Positions 32,745 to 42,500 of a DNA stretch of 64,000 nt are shown here, piece by piece. The stretch covers positions 1 to 64,000 of the forward strand of contig NZ_FNYZ01000017.1 of assembly GCF_900109095.1 (NCBI RefSeq), in the 5' to 3' direction. The DNA is from Sphingobium sp. AP50 (GTDB taxonomy: Bacteria; Pseudomonadota; Alphaproteobacteria; Sphingomonadales; Sphingomonadaceae). The position numbers were made by a program, and so were the translations under genes. Below the pieces are notes generated by a model. The model saw only the letters and a list, made by a program, of their open reading frames with translations. It did no database searches and had not been told where the DNA came from. The stretch's first letter is position 1. Each line of letters opens with the position of its first letter.

Positions 32745-33715
32745 TGTCGGCGGCATGGCGCATGGTGGCCAGTGCGCATGGCGGGCCGGAGGTGATTGCG
32801 AAGGAAGCGTTTGATCCGGGCGCGCCGGGCGAAGGCGAACTGTTGATCGAACAGGAAGCGGTCGGCCTCAACTTCATCGACACCTATTATCGCACGGGGC
32901 TTTACCCTGCCCCCCTCCCCACCCCGCTGGGGTCGGAAGGCGCGGGCAAGGTGGTTGCGGTGGGGGCCGGCGTTACCGGCTTTGCCGTGGGCGATCGGGT
33001 GGGTTGCGCCAGTGGTCTGGGCGCCTATGCCACGCATCGCATCATACCGGCGGACCGGGCGGTGCGCATTCCCGATGGCGTATCGAGTGAAGATGCTGCC
33101 GCGATGATGCTGAAGGGCATGACCGCCTGCTATCTGGCGGAGGATAGTATCGCGCTGAAAGCCGGACAGGTGGCGCTGGTCCATGCGGCGGCGGGCGGGG
33201 TCGGATCGATCCTGGTCCCCTGGTTGCGGGACAAGGGCGTGATCGTCATCGCCCATTGCGGGTCGGCGGCCAAGGCGGCGCTCGTCGATGCCGATCATAG
33301 CCTGCACGGCCCTTTTGACGATCTGGCCGCGACAGTACGCGAACTGACCGGCGGTAAGGGCGTCGATGTCGTCTATGACGGGGTCGGCAAGGATAGCTGG
33401 AGGGCTTCGCTCGCCAGCCTCAAGCGGCGCGGCCTGCTGGTCAGCTATGGCAATGCGTCCGGGGCGGTGCCGCCGGTCAGCCTGCTGGACCTGAGCCGGG
33501 GCGGATCGCTCTATGTCACCCGCCCGACCTTGTTCGACTATATCGCCACGGCAGAGGAACTGGCCCATACGGCCGACCGGTTGTTCGACCGGATGCAGCG
33601 CGGCGTGATCAAGGCGCAGATCGGGCAGCGCTTCGCGCTGGCGGACGCGGCCGACGCGCACCGTGCGCTGGAGGCGCGGCAGACGATCGGTGCGACCATA
33701 TTGGTGACGAACTAA
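32744..33715 (+). CDS. Quinone oxidoreductase (MDR family)
   Basis: 323 residues, the length of NADPH:quinone reductase (QOR/zeta-crystallin-like). The N-terminal domain shows VGLNFIDTYYRTGLYPAPLPTPLGSEGAGKVVAVG; the nucleotide-binding part has VHAAAGGVGSILVPWL and VDVVYDGVGKDSW. There are no zinc ligands. It reduces quinones or enals with NADPH. TGATG coupling to the dienelactone hydrolase places both in one transcript. Confidence 0.92.
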   Translation: MSAAWRMVASAHGGPEVIAKEAFDPGAPGEGELLIEQEAVGLNFIDTYYRTGLYPAPLPTPLGSEGAGKVVAVGAGVTGFAVGDRVGCASGLGAYATHRIIPADRAVRIPDGVSSEDAAAMMLKGMTACYLAEDSIALKAGQVALVHAAAGGVGSILVPWLRDKGVIVIAHCGSAAKAALVDADHSLHGPFDDLAATVRELTGGKGVDVVYDGVGKDSWRASLASLKRRGLLVSYGNASGAVPPVSLLDLSRGGSLYVTRPTLFDYIATAEELAHTADRLFDRMQRGVIKAQIGQRFALADAADAHRALEARQTIGATILVTN

Positions 33716-33766
33716 ATCTTTGCTAAATAAGGGAAAATATTCATTTTCAATGGAGTCAGGCATGGG

Positions 33767-34798
33767 ATGCGGGGAGGCATGAGGCTCTTCGCGCCCTTGC
33801 TAACACCGGTCTGGGCGGCACAATTGTTGACGGGAGCGAAATCCTTCGTCGACAATCCGTTGATCGGATCGGCGCGTCTCAATGCCATGGGGCTGCACGT
33901 CGCGCGTGTGCGTCTGGCCCATGCCATGACGGCGCGGCGGCGGGCTGCTCTGGCGGGGATGGTGCATCCGGAGGATCGTGTGCGGTTCGATCGCGACGGC
34001 GTGGTCGAGATTCGCGATTTCCTGCCCGCGTCGCTGTTCGCCGACTTGCGGCAGCAGATTGCGGACTATCGGAACGAGGCGCGCGAAGCGGTGCAGGGTG
34101 ATACGATTACCCGGCGCCTCGCGCTCGATCCCACGGCGCGGCGGGCCATCCCGGCCTTTGCCGCCTTTCACAACAATGCGCGGTGGCGGGCCCTCACCCG
34201 CTATGTTGCCAGCTTCGACATTGAGCCGTTGCTCTATATCCAGTCGATCCTGCCCAACCGTCATGTCGCGCCGCCCGACCCCCAGATCCAGTTCCATGCC
34301 GACACTTTCTATCCGGCGATGAAGGCCTGGCTGTTTCTGGAGGATGTGCCGGTCGAAAACGGACCCTTTACCTATGTGAAGGGATCGCATCGCCTGACGC
34401 CCGAGCGGATCGCCTGGGAACGGCAGAAGAGCCTGACCGTGCGCGACGGTGATTGTCGGCTGTCGGCGCGCGGTTCCTTCCGCATCATGCCGGAGGAACT
34501 GGCAGGGCTTGGTCTGCCTGCGCCGACCCGCTTTGCCGTGCCCGCCAATACATTGGTGGTGGCGGACACGTTCGGATTCCATGCTCGCACGCAGGCCAGC
34601 GTATCGGCCACCCGGATCGAGCTATGGGCTTATGGCAGGCGCAATCCCTTCCGACCGATCAAGGGGCTGGATATCTGGAGTCTGCCGGGCATAGCGGAGC
34701 GACGGATCGGGCTGCGCTGGTGGCTGGCGGATCGGGCAGCGGGGCTGGTGTCGCATCCGTGGAAGGCGGTCGGGATCAAGGGAGCGGCCGACGAATGA
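33767..34798 (+). CDS. Phytanoyl-CoA dioxygenase (PhyH) family protein
   Basis: 343 residues. PhyH-type enzymes are Fe(II)/2-oxoglutarate oxygenases. The likely iron ligands are in IQFHADTFYPAMKAWLFLEDV (HxD) and a later histidine in TFGFHARTQAS, with the arginine of ATRIELWAYGR in place to bind 2-oxoglutarate. RDGVVEIRDFLPASLFADLRQQIADYRNEA is the usual N-terminal region. The substrate is unknown. It stands 51 bases after the quinone reductase, with the AT-rich string TTTGCTAAATAAGGGAAAAT between. Confidence 0.85.
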   Translation: MRGGMRLFAPLLTPVWAAQLLTGAKSFVDNPLIGSARLNAMGLHVARVRLAHAMTARRRAALAGMVHPEDRVRFDRDGVVEIRDFLPASLFADLRQQIADYRNEAREAVQGDTITRRLALDPTARRAIPAFAAFHNNARWRALTRYVASFDIEPLLYIQSILPNRHVAPPDPQIQFHADTFYPAMKAWLFLEDVPVENGPFTYVKGSHRLTPERIAWERQKSLTVRDGDCRLSARGSFRIMPEELAGLGLPAPTRFAVPANTLVVADTFGFHARTQASVSATRIELWAYGRRNPFRPIKGLDIWSLPGIAERRIGLRWWLADRAAGLVSHPWKAVGIKGAADE

Positions 34799-34805
34799 CG
34801 CCGGG

Positions 34806-35528
34806 TCAGGTGAACAGCGTCAGGATGCCGACATGCCGGTCGACAAAGCCTTCATAGACCATTTCGACCGCGACATAGACGATCACGGCAAGGCCGACAT
34901 AGGCAATCCAGCGGAAGCGATCGATATAATAAGCGATGATATTGGCGGCAGCGCCCATCAGTGCCACGGACAGAAGCAGGCCCAGGATCAGGATGCCCGG
35001 ATGTTCGCGGGCGGCGCCGGCGACGCCCAGCACATTGTCCAGGCTCATCGATATATCGGCGACGGCCACGGCGCCTGCGGCACGGGCGAAGCTCTTGGCC
35101 GGGCGTAGGCCGGACTGATCGTCATCGCTGCGATCGTCTGGCGTATTTGCGCCGTGAGGCGGATGCAGTTCCCGCCACATTTTCCAACTGACCCACAGCA
35201 GCAGCAAGCCGCCGGCCAGTATCAGCCCGACAATTTGCAGCAACTGGCTGACGATCAGGGCAAAGAGGATGCGCAGCAACAGCGCGGCGGCGATGCCGAT
35301 CAGGATGACCTTGCGCCGTTGTGCGGCGGGCAGGCCGGCGGCCAGCGCGCCGACGACGATGGCATTGTCGCCCGCCAGTAGCAGATCAATCATCAGCACC
35401 TTGGCAAAGGTCGCCATGGCATCGGCCGAGCCGATCATGCTGAAATCATGAAGGATGTGCCGCCAGATATCGGCGAAGGAGCCTATCGCGGGGACGGCGG
35501 ATGCAGCGGCGGCGGTGAAGAGGAACAT
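34806..35528 (-). CDS. TerC family membrane protein
   Basis: 240 residues with about seven hydrophobic segments. The paired family motifs are visible: LLLAGDNAIVVGALAAGLP and AVADISMSLDNVLGVAGAA, each with the Asp/Asn pair that may bind a metal ion. TerC/YjbE/Alx-type proteins export manganese or calcium, in some bacteria loading secreted enzymes. A charged cytoplasmic loop (PPHGANTPDDRSDDDQSG) lies in the middle. No manganese riboswitch was recognised upstream. Confidence 0.86.
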   Translation of the reverse strand: MFLFTAAAASAVPAIGSFADIWRHILHDFSMIGSADAMATFAKVLMIDLLLAGDNAIVVGALAAGLPAAQRRKVILIGIAAALLLRILFALIVSQLLQIVGLILAGGLLLLWVSWKMWRELHPPHGANTPDDRSDDDQSGLRPAKSFARAAGAVAVADISMSLDNVLGVAGAAREHPGILILGLLLSVALMGAAANIIAYYIDRFRWIAYVGLAVIVYVAVEMVYEGFVDRHVGILTLFT

Positions 35529-35637
35529 GATGCCTCAACGCCGCCGGGCTGGATCGGATGCAGGCTGATCCCGATAACAGGCCAGCGATCGCGAGAGAGA
35601 AAGACAGGGGCCAGTCGACGAAGGACCGGCCACGCCT

Positions 35638-36894
<1,257 letters not shown>

Positions 36895-37161
36895 TTGCGA
36901 GTCGGTCCGATGCGGTGGATGAGAAATGGGCCGGAAAGGAAGGAGATAGCCGGACAGGAAGGCCGGAAACCCTCGCTCCGGACGGGCGAGGATGGATATA
37001 TTGGCGTTTAGCGATCCGTCGCCGGTTTCGTCAAGGCAGGATAGATGCTGATCGCCAAGGAAAATCGCGCTTTCAGGCGGAGCGGCGGCGAATGGTGGCG
37101 CTGGCGCGATGACCGGCCTTCATGATATAAGAAGCGAATAAGATAATGGAAGGACGAGGAT

Positions 37162-38139
37162 ATGGGACGGCTCCCAGTCTCGACGAAGGCCCTGCTCGGT
37201 ATCGCGCTGGCGATCGGTGGGCCGCCATTGGCCGCGCAGGATGGGCCGGCCCTTGATCCAGATGCGCCGCCATCCTTGGTGCGGACGGTGGACGACAGCG
37301 ACCAGCGGGTCACTATCCCGATCTCGATCGACGGCAAAGGGCCGTGGAACTTCATCATCGATACCGGATCGCAGCGCACGGTGATCGCACGCGATCTGGC
37401 GCAGCAACTGGCGCTGCCCCCGCGCGCCAATGTGACGATCCTGAGCATGACCGGCCGGGCGGAAACCCATACGGTGGCGCTGCCGCGTCTGGGCTTTGGC
37501 GGCAACCGGGTCGACGATATCGAGGCGCCGGTGCTGGATGGCGCCAATCTGGGCGCGCCGGGCCTGCTGGGGTTGGACAGCCTGCATGCCAAGCGGGTGA
37601 CTCTGAATTTCCGGACGGGGCGGATGGAGATTGCCAGCAGTGGTGCGCGCCGACCGTTGCGGGGCGATCCCGATACCATCGTGGTGGAGGCGAAGCGCAA
37701 GCGCGGCCAGCTGATCCTGCTCGATTCCGACGTCAACGGGATGCGGGTCGATATCATGCTCGACACCGGCACCAATTTCAGCATCGGCAATCTGGCCCTG
37801 CGCGACCGGCTGATCGCGAAGAAACGCGCGCCCGCAATGCTGGAGGCGAGTCTGGTCAGTGTGACGGGCGGCTTGCTGACCGGGCAGGTCGGGCGGATCA
37901 AGTCGGTGCGCATGGGGCGCGTCAACATGATCGAGGTGCCGGTGCTGTTCGCCGATGCCAGCCCGTTCAAGGAACTGGGGATGGAGGACAAGCCGGCCCT
38001 GCTGCTGGGCATCAGCGCGTTGCGCATCTTCGATCGGGTGGCGATCGATTTCGGTCGGGGGAAGGTGGACTTCCTGATGCCGGACGCCAGTGCGATCGAC
38101 AGGACGCGCTTTGCGGCGAACGATCAGGGCAAGGGGTGA
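37162..38139 (+). CDS. Two-domain retropepsin-like aspartic protease
   Basis: 325 residues with a signal peptide ending PPLAAQ. Two active-site motifs lie in one chain: IIDTGSQRTVI (Asp67) and MLDTGTNFSI (Asp201). Each half also ends in a matching block (LLGLDSLHAKRVTLNFRTGRMEI and LLLGISALRIFDRVAIDFGRGKVDFLMP). Retropepsins normally dimerise, each giving one DTG; the single-chain repeat suggests a pepsin-like pseudo-dimer. It is expected in the periplasm. The substrate is unknown. It is convergent with PBP1A. Confidence 0.86.
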   Translation: MGRLPVSTKALLGIALAIGGPPLAAQDGPALDPDAPPSLVRTVDDSDQRVTIPISIDGKGPWNFIIDTGSQRTVIARDLAQQLALPPRANVTILSMTGRAETHTVALPRLGFGGNRVDDIEAPVLDGANLGAPGLLGLDSLHAKRVTLNFRTGRMEIASSGARRPLRGDPDTIVVEAKRKRGQLILLDSDVNGMRVDIMLDTGTNFSIGNLALRDRLIAKKRAPAMLEASLVSVTGGLLTGQVGRIKSVRMGRVNMIEVPVLFADASPFKELGMEDKPALLLGISALRIFDRVAIDFGRGKVDFLMPDASAIDRTRFAANDQGKG

Positions 38140-38150
38140 TATAGAAAATC

Positions 38151-38174
38151 GGGCCCCTGCTTTCGCAGGAGCCC
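38151..38174. terminator. Hairpin between aspartic protease and PBP1A (repeat copy 2)
   Basis: GGGCCCCTGC, TTTC and GCAGGAGCCC give a stem with one mismatch. The CCTGC-TTTC-GCAGG part equals that at 18915-18932. It serves as a likely shared terminator for the convergent genes. Confidence 0.6.
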
Positions 38175-38181
38175 GTGGCAT

Positions 38182-40275
38182 TTACTGTCCCGGCGTTGGC
38201 CGTGTTGTCAGTGGCTGTTGCTGGCGCTGGCGATCGCGGCCCAGCACATTGTCGATCCATTGCTGGTCCAGCTTGGGCGGCTGCGGCCGGTCTTGCGGAT
38301 CGACCTCCATCTGCTGCTGGTCCGAATCATCCTGCGCATCCGACGGCTCCGAACGCGGGCGCTCGACCGGCAGACCGTTTTCGTCGACCATCATGCCGTT
38401 GTCCGGGCTGCCATAATAGGCTTCCTCATCGGGTTCGAGCTGCCATTCGGGCAGGGTGACTTCGGTGTCGAAGGGTTCGACCGGCCGCTTGGCGACGGCG
38501 ACCTTCATATAGTCGGCAAAGGCGCGGGCGGGCGCGCGGCCGCCCTGCAATCCGCCGACCGTCTTGGCATCGTCGCGGCCCATCCAGACGCCAGTCGTGA
38601 TGCCGCTGGAAAAGCCGAGGAAATAGCCATCCTTGTTGCTCGTCGTGGTGCCGGTCTTGCCCGCCACCGGGCGACCGATCTGCGCCGCCTTGCCAGTGCC
38701 GGTGCTGACCGCCGTCTGCATCAGGTCGGTCATGCCCGCCGCCACCCAGGGGGCGACCAGCACGCGGCTGGTATCGTCCTGATGCTGGTAGAGCAGGCGA
38801 CCGTCCGCCGTCGTGACCTTGGTGATGCCATAGGGGGTCACGGCAATGCCCTTGCGCGCGATCGAGGCTGCGGCGCGGGTCATGTCGATCAGGCGAACGT
38901 CGGAGGTACCCAGCACCATGGAGGGATGGGTATTGACCGGCGTGGTGATGCCAAAGCGGCGCGCCATGTCGGCAACGGTCGGGAAGCCGACTTCCACGCC
39001 CAGTTTTGCCGCGATCGTGTTGATCGAATAGGCAAAGGCGGTGCGCACGTCGATATCGCCGGCAAAGCGGCCATTGGCGTTGCGCGGGCTCCAGCCGTTG
39101 ATCGTCACCGGTTCGTCGGTGACGGCCGTGTCGGGGGTGTAGCCCGCCTCCAGCGCCGCCATATAGACGAAGAGCTTCCAGGCGGACCCCGGCTGACGGG
39201 TGGCGGTGGTGGCGCGATTATAGTTGGACGTCACATAATCGAGGCCGCCAACCATCGCCCGCACCGCGCCGTCACGGTCCAGACTGACCATCGCGCCCTG
39301 CGTGCCGGCCGGGACATTGGCCTTGATCGCGGCCGTCGCGGCATTCTGCATGCCCAAATCGATGGTGGTGTAGACTTCCAGCGGTTCGTTCGGTTCGTCG
39401 ATCAGCAGGTCGAGTTGCGGCAGCGCCCAGTCGGTGAAATAGCGCACGCTATTCTGCGGCGGCTCGGGCGCCATGCGGACGCCGGCCAGATTGGCATTGG
39501 CATGATCGCTGGCCGAAATCGCGCCATTTTCCTGCATCAGGTCCAGCACCACGCCCGCACGGCCAACGGCGGCTTCTGCATCGGCAGTGGGAGAGTAGCT
39601 GGACGGCGCCTTGACCAGACCGGCGATGATCGCCGCTTCGGGCAGATCCAGACCGGTGGCGGGATGGCCGAAGAATTTGCGGCTGGCCGCATCGATGCCA
39701 TAGGCGCCGCCGCCGAAATAGACCTTGTTCAGGTAAAGTTCGAGGATCTGTCGCTTGGAGAATTTGCGCTCCAGCGCCAGCGCCAGCACCATTTCGCGGA
39801 TCTTGCGGCCGAAACTATAGCTGTTGTTGAGGAAGATGTTGCGCGTCACCTGCTGGGTGATGGTCGATGCGCCCTGCCAGCGGCGGCCGGTGCCGCGCCG
39901 TTCCACCGCGACCCATGCCGCGCGGGCCATGCCGATCGGATCGACGCCGGGATGCAGGTAGAAACGCTTGTCCTCGGTCGAGACCATCGCATCGACCATG
40001 ACCTGCGGAATCTGGTCATAGCTCAGCCACTGGCCAAAGCTCGGCCCGAGTGAGACGATGACGCTGCCGTCGGCCGCATGGACGCGGATCATCTGGCCGT
40101 TGGGGGAGGATTTTAGGCTGTTATAGTCGGGCAGCGACTGCATCGCGATGACCACCGCGATGACCACTGCCAACAACCCAGCCACTGCCGCCGCGATGCC
40201 GATCTTCAGCCCGCGCAGCATCCATGTCTTCGCGCGGCCACGTGGCGCGCCCTTGCTCTTGCTTGATCCTGCCAT
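38182..40275 (-). CDS. Penicillin-binding protein 1A (class A)
   Basis: 697 residues. It polymerises glycan strands and cross-links peptides in the periplasm. One N-terminal helix (about 24-46) anchors it. The glycosyltransferase domain has VSTEDKRFYLHPGVDPIGMARA (catalytic Glu), GASTITQQVTRNIFL and RKIREMVLALALERKFSKRQILELYLNKVYFG. The transpeptidase motifs are GSAWK (Ser nucleophile), SIN and KTGTTT. A tail of about 65 residues rich in Gln/Asp/Pro follows. The gene is convergent with the protease. Confidence 0.95.
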   Translation of the reverse strand: MAGSSKSKGAPRGRAKTWMLRGLKIGIAAAVAGLLAVVIAVVIAMQSLPDYNSLKSSPNGQMIRVHAADGSVIVSLGPSFGQWLSYDQIPQVMVDAMVSTEDKRFYLHPGVDPIGMARAAWVAVERRGTGRRWQGASTITQQVTRNIFLNNSYSFGRKIREMVLALALERKFSKRQILELYLNKVYFGGGAYGIDAASRKFFGHPATGLDLPEAAIIAGLVKAPSSYSPTADAEAAVGRAGVVLDLMQENGAISASDHANANLAGVRMAPEPPQNSVRYFTDWALPQLDLLIDEPNEPLEVYTTIDLGMQNAATAAIKANVPAGTQGAMVSLDRDGAVRAMVGGLDYVTSNYNRATTATRQPGSAWKLFVYMAALEAGYTPDTAVTDEPVTINGWSPRNANGRFAGDIDVRTAFAYSINTIAAKLGVEVGFPTVADMARRFGITTPVNTHPSMVLGTSDVRLIDMTRAAASIARKGIAVTPYGITKVTTADGRLLYQHQDDTSRVLVAPWVAAGMTDLMQTAVSTGTGKAAQIGRPVAGKTGTTTSNKDGYFLGFSSGITTGVWMGRDDAKTVGGLQGGRAPARAFADYMKVAVAKRPVEPFDTEVTLPEWQLEPDEEAYYGSPDNGMMVDENGLPVERPRSEPSDAQDDSDQQQMEVDPQDRPQPPKLDQQWIDNVLGRDRQRQQQPLTTRPTPGQ

Positions 40276-40456
40276 TTGTGCCGCCCCGGATACGCGCTAA
40301 TCCCGGTCCCGGCCAGCGCAAATCCTGCAACCGGCGCGGAAAAAGACCGTCGCGCCGTCCATGGCGAACGGCGCTTTACCGGGGATGAACGGCCGATGTG
40401 CAGTTATCGTCAAGGTGCAGTGGAATCGACGTTGAACGGTCGACGGAAGTGGCTTT

Positions 40457-40861
40457 CTATTCCGCCTCGTCGCGCGGTTTGAAGGCCAGACCGGCGCTGT
40501 TCATGCAATAGCGCAGGCCATTGACGCCCGGTCCATCGGGGAAGACATGGCCCAGATGGCCTTCGCATTTGGCGCAGCGGACTTCGGTGCGGATCATGCC
40601 ATGGCTGGCGTCGCGAATTTCCTCGACCGCGTCGATGTCCACCGGTGCGGTGAAGCTGGGCCAGCCCGATCCGCTGTCATATTTTTCGTCGGCATCGAAC
40701 AGCTCTGCGCCGCAACCGGCGCAATAATAGACGCCTTCGGCCTTGTTGCTATTATATTTGCCGGTGAAGGCCCGTTCGGTTCCGGCCTCCCGCAGCACAT
40801 GATATTGTTCGGGGGAAAGGCGGGCGCGCCATTCGGCGTCGGTCAGGTTCAGCTTCTCCAT
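40457..40861 (-). CDS. msrB: Peptide-methionine (R)-S-oxide reductase MsrB
   Basis: 134 residues from ATG 40861. It repairs the R form of oxidised methionine. Zinc is held by two CxxC pairs ([10 protein letters not shown] and [10 protein letters not shown]). The catalytic cysteine is in [11 protein letters not shown]; family blocks [11 protein letters not shown] and GHVFPDGP are present. The frame is open further upstream to 40924, but that part overlaps the end of holA and has no family match. It lies 31 bases after holA. Confidence 0.94.
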   Translation of the reverse strand: MEKLNLTDAEWRARLSPEQYHVLREAGTERAFTGKYNSNKAEGVYYCAGCGAELFDADEKYDSGSGWPSFTAPVDIDAVEEIRDASHGMIRTEVRCAKCEGHLGHVFPDGPGVNGLRYCMNSAGLAFKPRDEAE

Positions 40862-40892
40862 GGGCACAATATGGCCCCGCGCCCCTGTTCGA

Positions 40893-41921
40893 TCAAGCCC
40901 GCTCGCGCGCGGCCTGTCGTGCAATCGCCAGCAGTTCGTGGCGCACCATCAGGTCGCCCAGCCCCCTGCCCCCGCGGCTCGATCGCTCGGCCTCCAGCAG
41001 GCGCTGGATCACGCGGGCGATGCCGGGCGCGTTCCAGGTCTGCACCTGTCGCGACACCAGCCCCTTCTCCTTCCAGAAGACCGCTTTGCCCGCCGATTCG
41101 ACCGCCGATTCCAGTCGACCGCTGCTGTCGAAGGCGGTGCGGATATTGGCGACCAGCATGGCGCGGCTCAACAAGGGGCGTATCACCGATGCCATGGCCG
41201 TGCCGGTTTCGGCCAGACTGGCCAGTTCGCGATGCATGGCCTTCAGGTCGCCGCCCAGCACGGCATTGACCAAAGGCGCGACTTCCGTGTCGGGATTGTC
41301 GGCGGACAAAGCATCGAGCGCTTCGGCCGTGGCCTCACGCGGATGCTCCGGCGCGGCGTCGAGATAGAGGATGAGCTTTTCCACCTCCCCCGCCATCAGC
41401 GCTCGGTCGCCATTGGCCAGCGCCACGATCCGGCGTGCGAGGTCGGATGACAGGCGCAGCCCGCTTTCGCGCGCGATGCCGATGGCGATCTGCTCCGCCT
41501 CCCGCGCGTCGGGCTGGTAAGAGATAAAGGCCAGCGCGCCCTTATGGTCCAGCGCCAGCTTGAGCAGCTTCGATGTGGGTTTCAGCGCGCCGGCCATCGC
41601 GATCACCGGATTGCCGGCCGCCTCCCCTTCCAGCAGGGCCGTCAGCGCGGGCAGCGATTCATCGCCCATGCTGCTGACACGAATCCAGCGCCGGTCGCCG
41701 AACATGGAGAAGGAAGCTGCCTCGTCGGACAGACGAGCCGGATCATCCTTGAGCGTCGAACCGTCCAGATCGATCCGTTCGGCCTGTGGCCCCATGGCGC
41801 GCTCCAGCCGGCGGGCCAGCGCCTGGCTGCCCGCTTCATCGGGACCATAGAGCAGGAAGAAACGAATATCCTGTGGTGGCGCATCCAACGCCTTTTCGAT
41901 CTGGCCCCGATTGGCCTTCAA
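40893..41921 (-). CDS. holA: DNA polymerase III delta subunit HolA
   Basis: 342 residues. Delta opens the sliding clamp in the clamp loader. The start [41 protein letters not shown], the [32 protein letters not shown] segment and the C-terminal helical part match the family; no functional Walker A is expected. ATGA overlap with lptE and the order leuS-lptE-holA are typical of alpha- and gammaproteobacteria. Confidence 0.93.
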   Translation of the reverse strand: MKANRGQIEKALDAPPQDIRFFLLYGPDEAGSQALARRLERAMGPQAERIDLDGSTLKDDPARLSDEAASFSMFGDRRWIRVSSMGDESLPALTALLEGEAAGNPVIAMAGALKPTSKLLKLALDHKGALAFISYQPDAREAEQIAIGIARESGLRLSSDLARRIVALANGDRALMAGEVEKLILYLDAAPEHPREATAEALDALSADNPDTEVAPLVNAVLGGDLKAMHRELASLAETGTAMASVIRPLLSRAMLVANIRTAFDSSGRLESAVESAGKAVFWKEKGLVSRQVQTWNAPGIARVIQRLLEAERSSRGGRGLGDLMVRHELLAIARQAARERA

Positions 41922-42418
41922 GGCGTGGCCGCCTTGCGCGAGAAGAGCGCCAGCCGGGTCACGATCTGGTCGGCCACCGTCTGCGACAAGCGTTCGAGCG
42001 CCGTGTCTTCGGCCGCGATCGTGGCATATTCGCTGGAGGTGACGTCGATACCGGCATCGGAACCGGCGGTATCGTCCAATATCTGCGCGCCGGTGGCCTG
42101 ATCGACCAGTTGATAGCGCGCGCGCAGGGTGCGGCGTTCGCGGGTGACGGCGGCGTCGGCACGCAGACCGAAGCCGCTGATATTATCGTCCAGCTTGACC
42201 ACCAGCTTATAATGGGGGCCATCGCCACCGCGCATCGCCGACAGCCGGTCGTTGAGCGCATTGCGCACCAGCCAGCCGCCCTTGCCCTCGATCGGTTCGA
42301 CTTCGACATTGCCGAGCGTCTGTGCGACCACGCCATGCCCACCCCCACCATAGACGGGGCGCAGCCCGCAGCCGGTGAGGAGCAAGGGAAGGGCGAGGAG
42401 GGGGAGAATGCGCTTCAT
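41918..42418 (-). CDS. lptE: LPS assembly lipoprotein LptE
   Basis: 166 residues from ATG 42418, with AAGGA six bases upstream; ATG 42424 has no spacing for that site. The signal MKRILPLLALPLLLTGC is a lipobox. LptE plugs the LptD barrel and helps insert lipopolysaccharide in the outer membrane. GLRPVYGGGGHG after the cysteine and TLRARYQLVDQATGAQIL are usual for alphaproteobacterial LptE. It overlaps holA by four bases and follows leuS. Confidence 0.9.
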   Translation of the reverse strand: MKRILPLLALPLLLTGCGLRPVYGGGGHGVVAQTLGNVEVEPIEGKGGWLVRNALNDRLSAMRGGDGPHYKLVVKLDDNISGFGLRADAAVTRERRTLRARYQLVDQATGAQILDDTAGSDAGIDVTSSEYATIAAEDTALERLSQTVADQIVTRLALFSRKAATP

Positions 42419-42455
42419 GGACATTCCTTAGCATTGTCCGCGGCAAATTGAACCG

Positions 42456-42489
42456 TGCTCCTGCGGCCGCCCTTCGGGTCGCAGGAGCA
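42456..42489. terminator. Hairpin between leuS and lptE (related to the CTCCTGC repeat)
   Basis: TGCTCCTGCG and CGCAGGAGCA form a perfect 10-bp stem round a 14-base loop. The stem extends the CTCCTGC/GCAGGAG unit seen at 18915 and 38151. It may attenuate or terminate leuS transcripts before lptE. Confidence 0.55.
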
Positions 42490-42500
42490 AATTATTCGGA

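Noticed and set aside
37045-37125. 26-residue frame upstream of the aspartic protease ([15 protein letters not shown]...)
   Set aside because: A weak ribosome site and Trp/Arg-rich peptide are suggestive, but nothing beyond length supports it; left out.
40236-40247. GGCCACGTGGC palindrome in the PBP1A gene
   Set aside because: It shares only the CACGTG centre with parS; the arms are GC-rich codons of the basic N-terminus.
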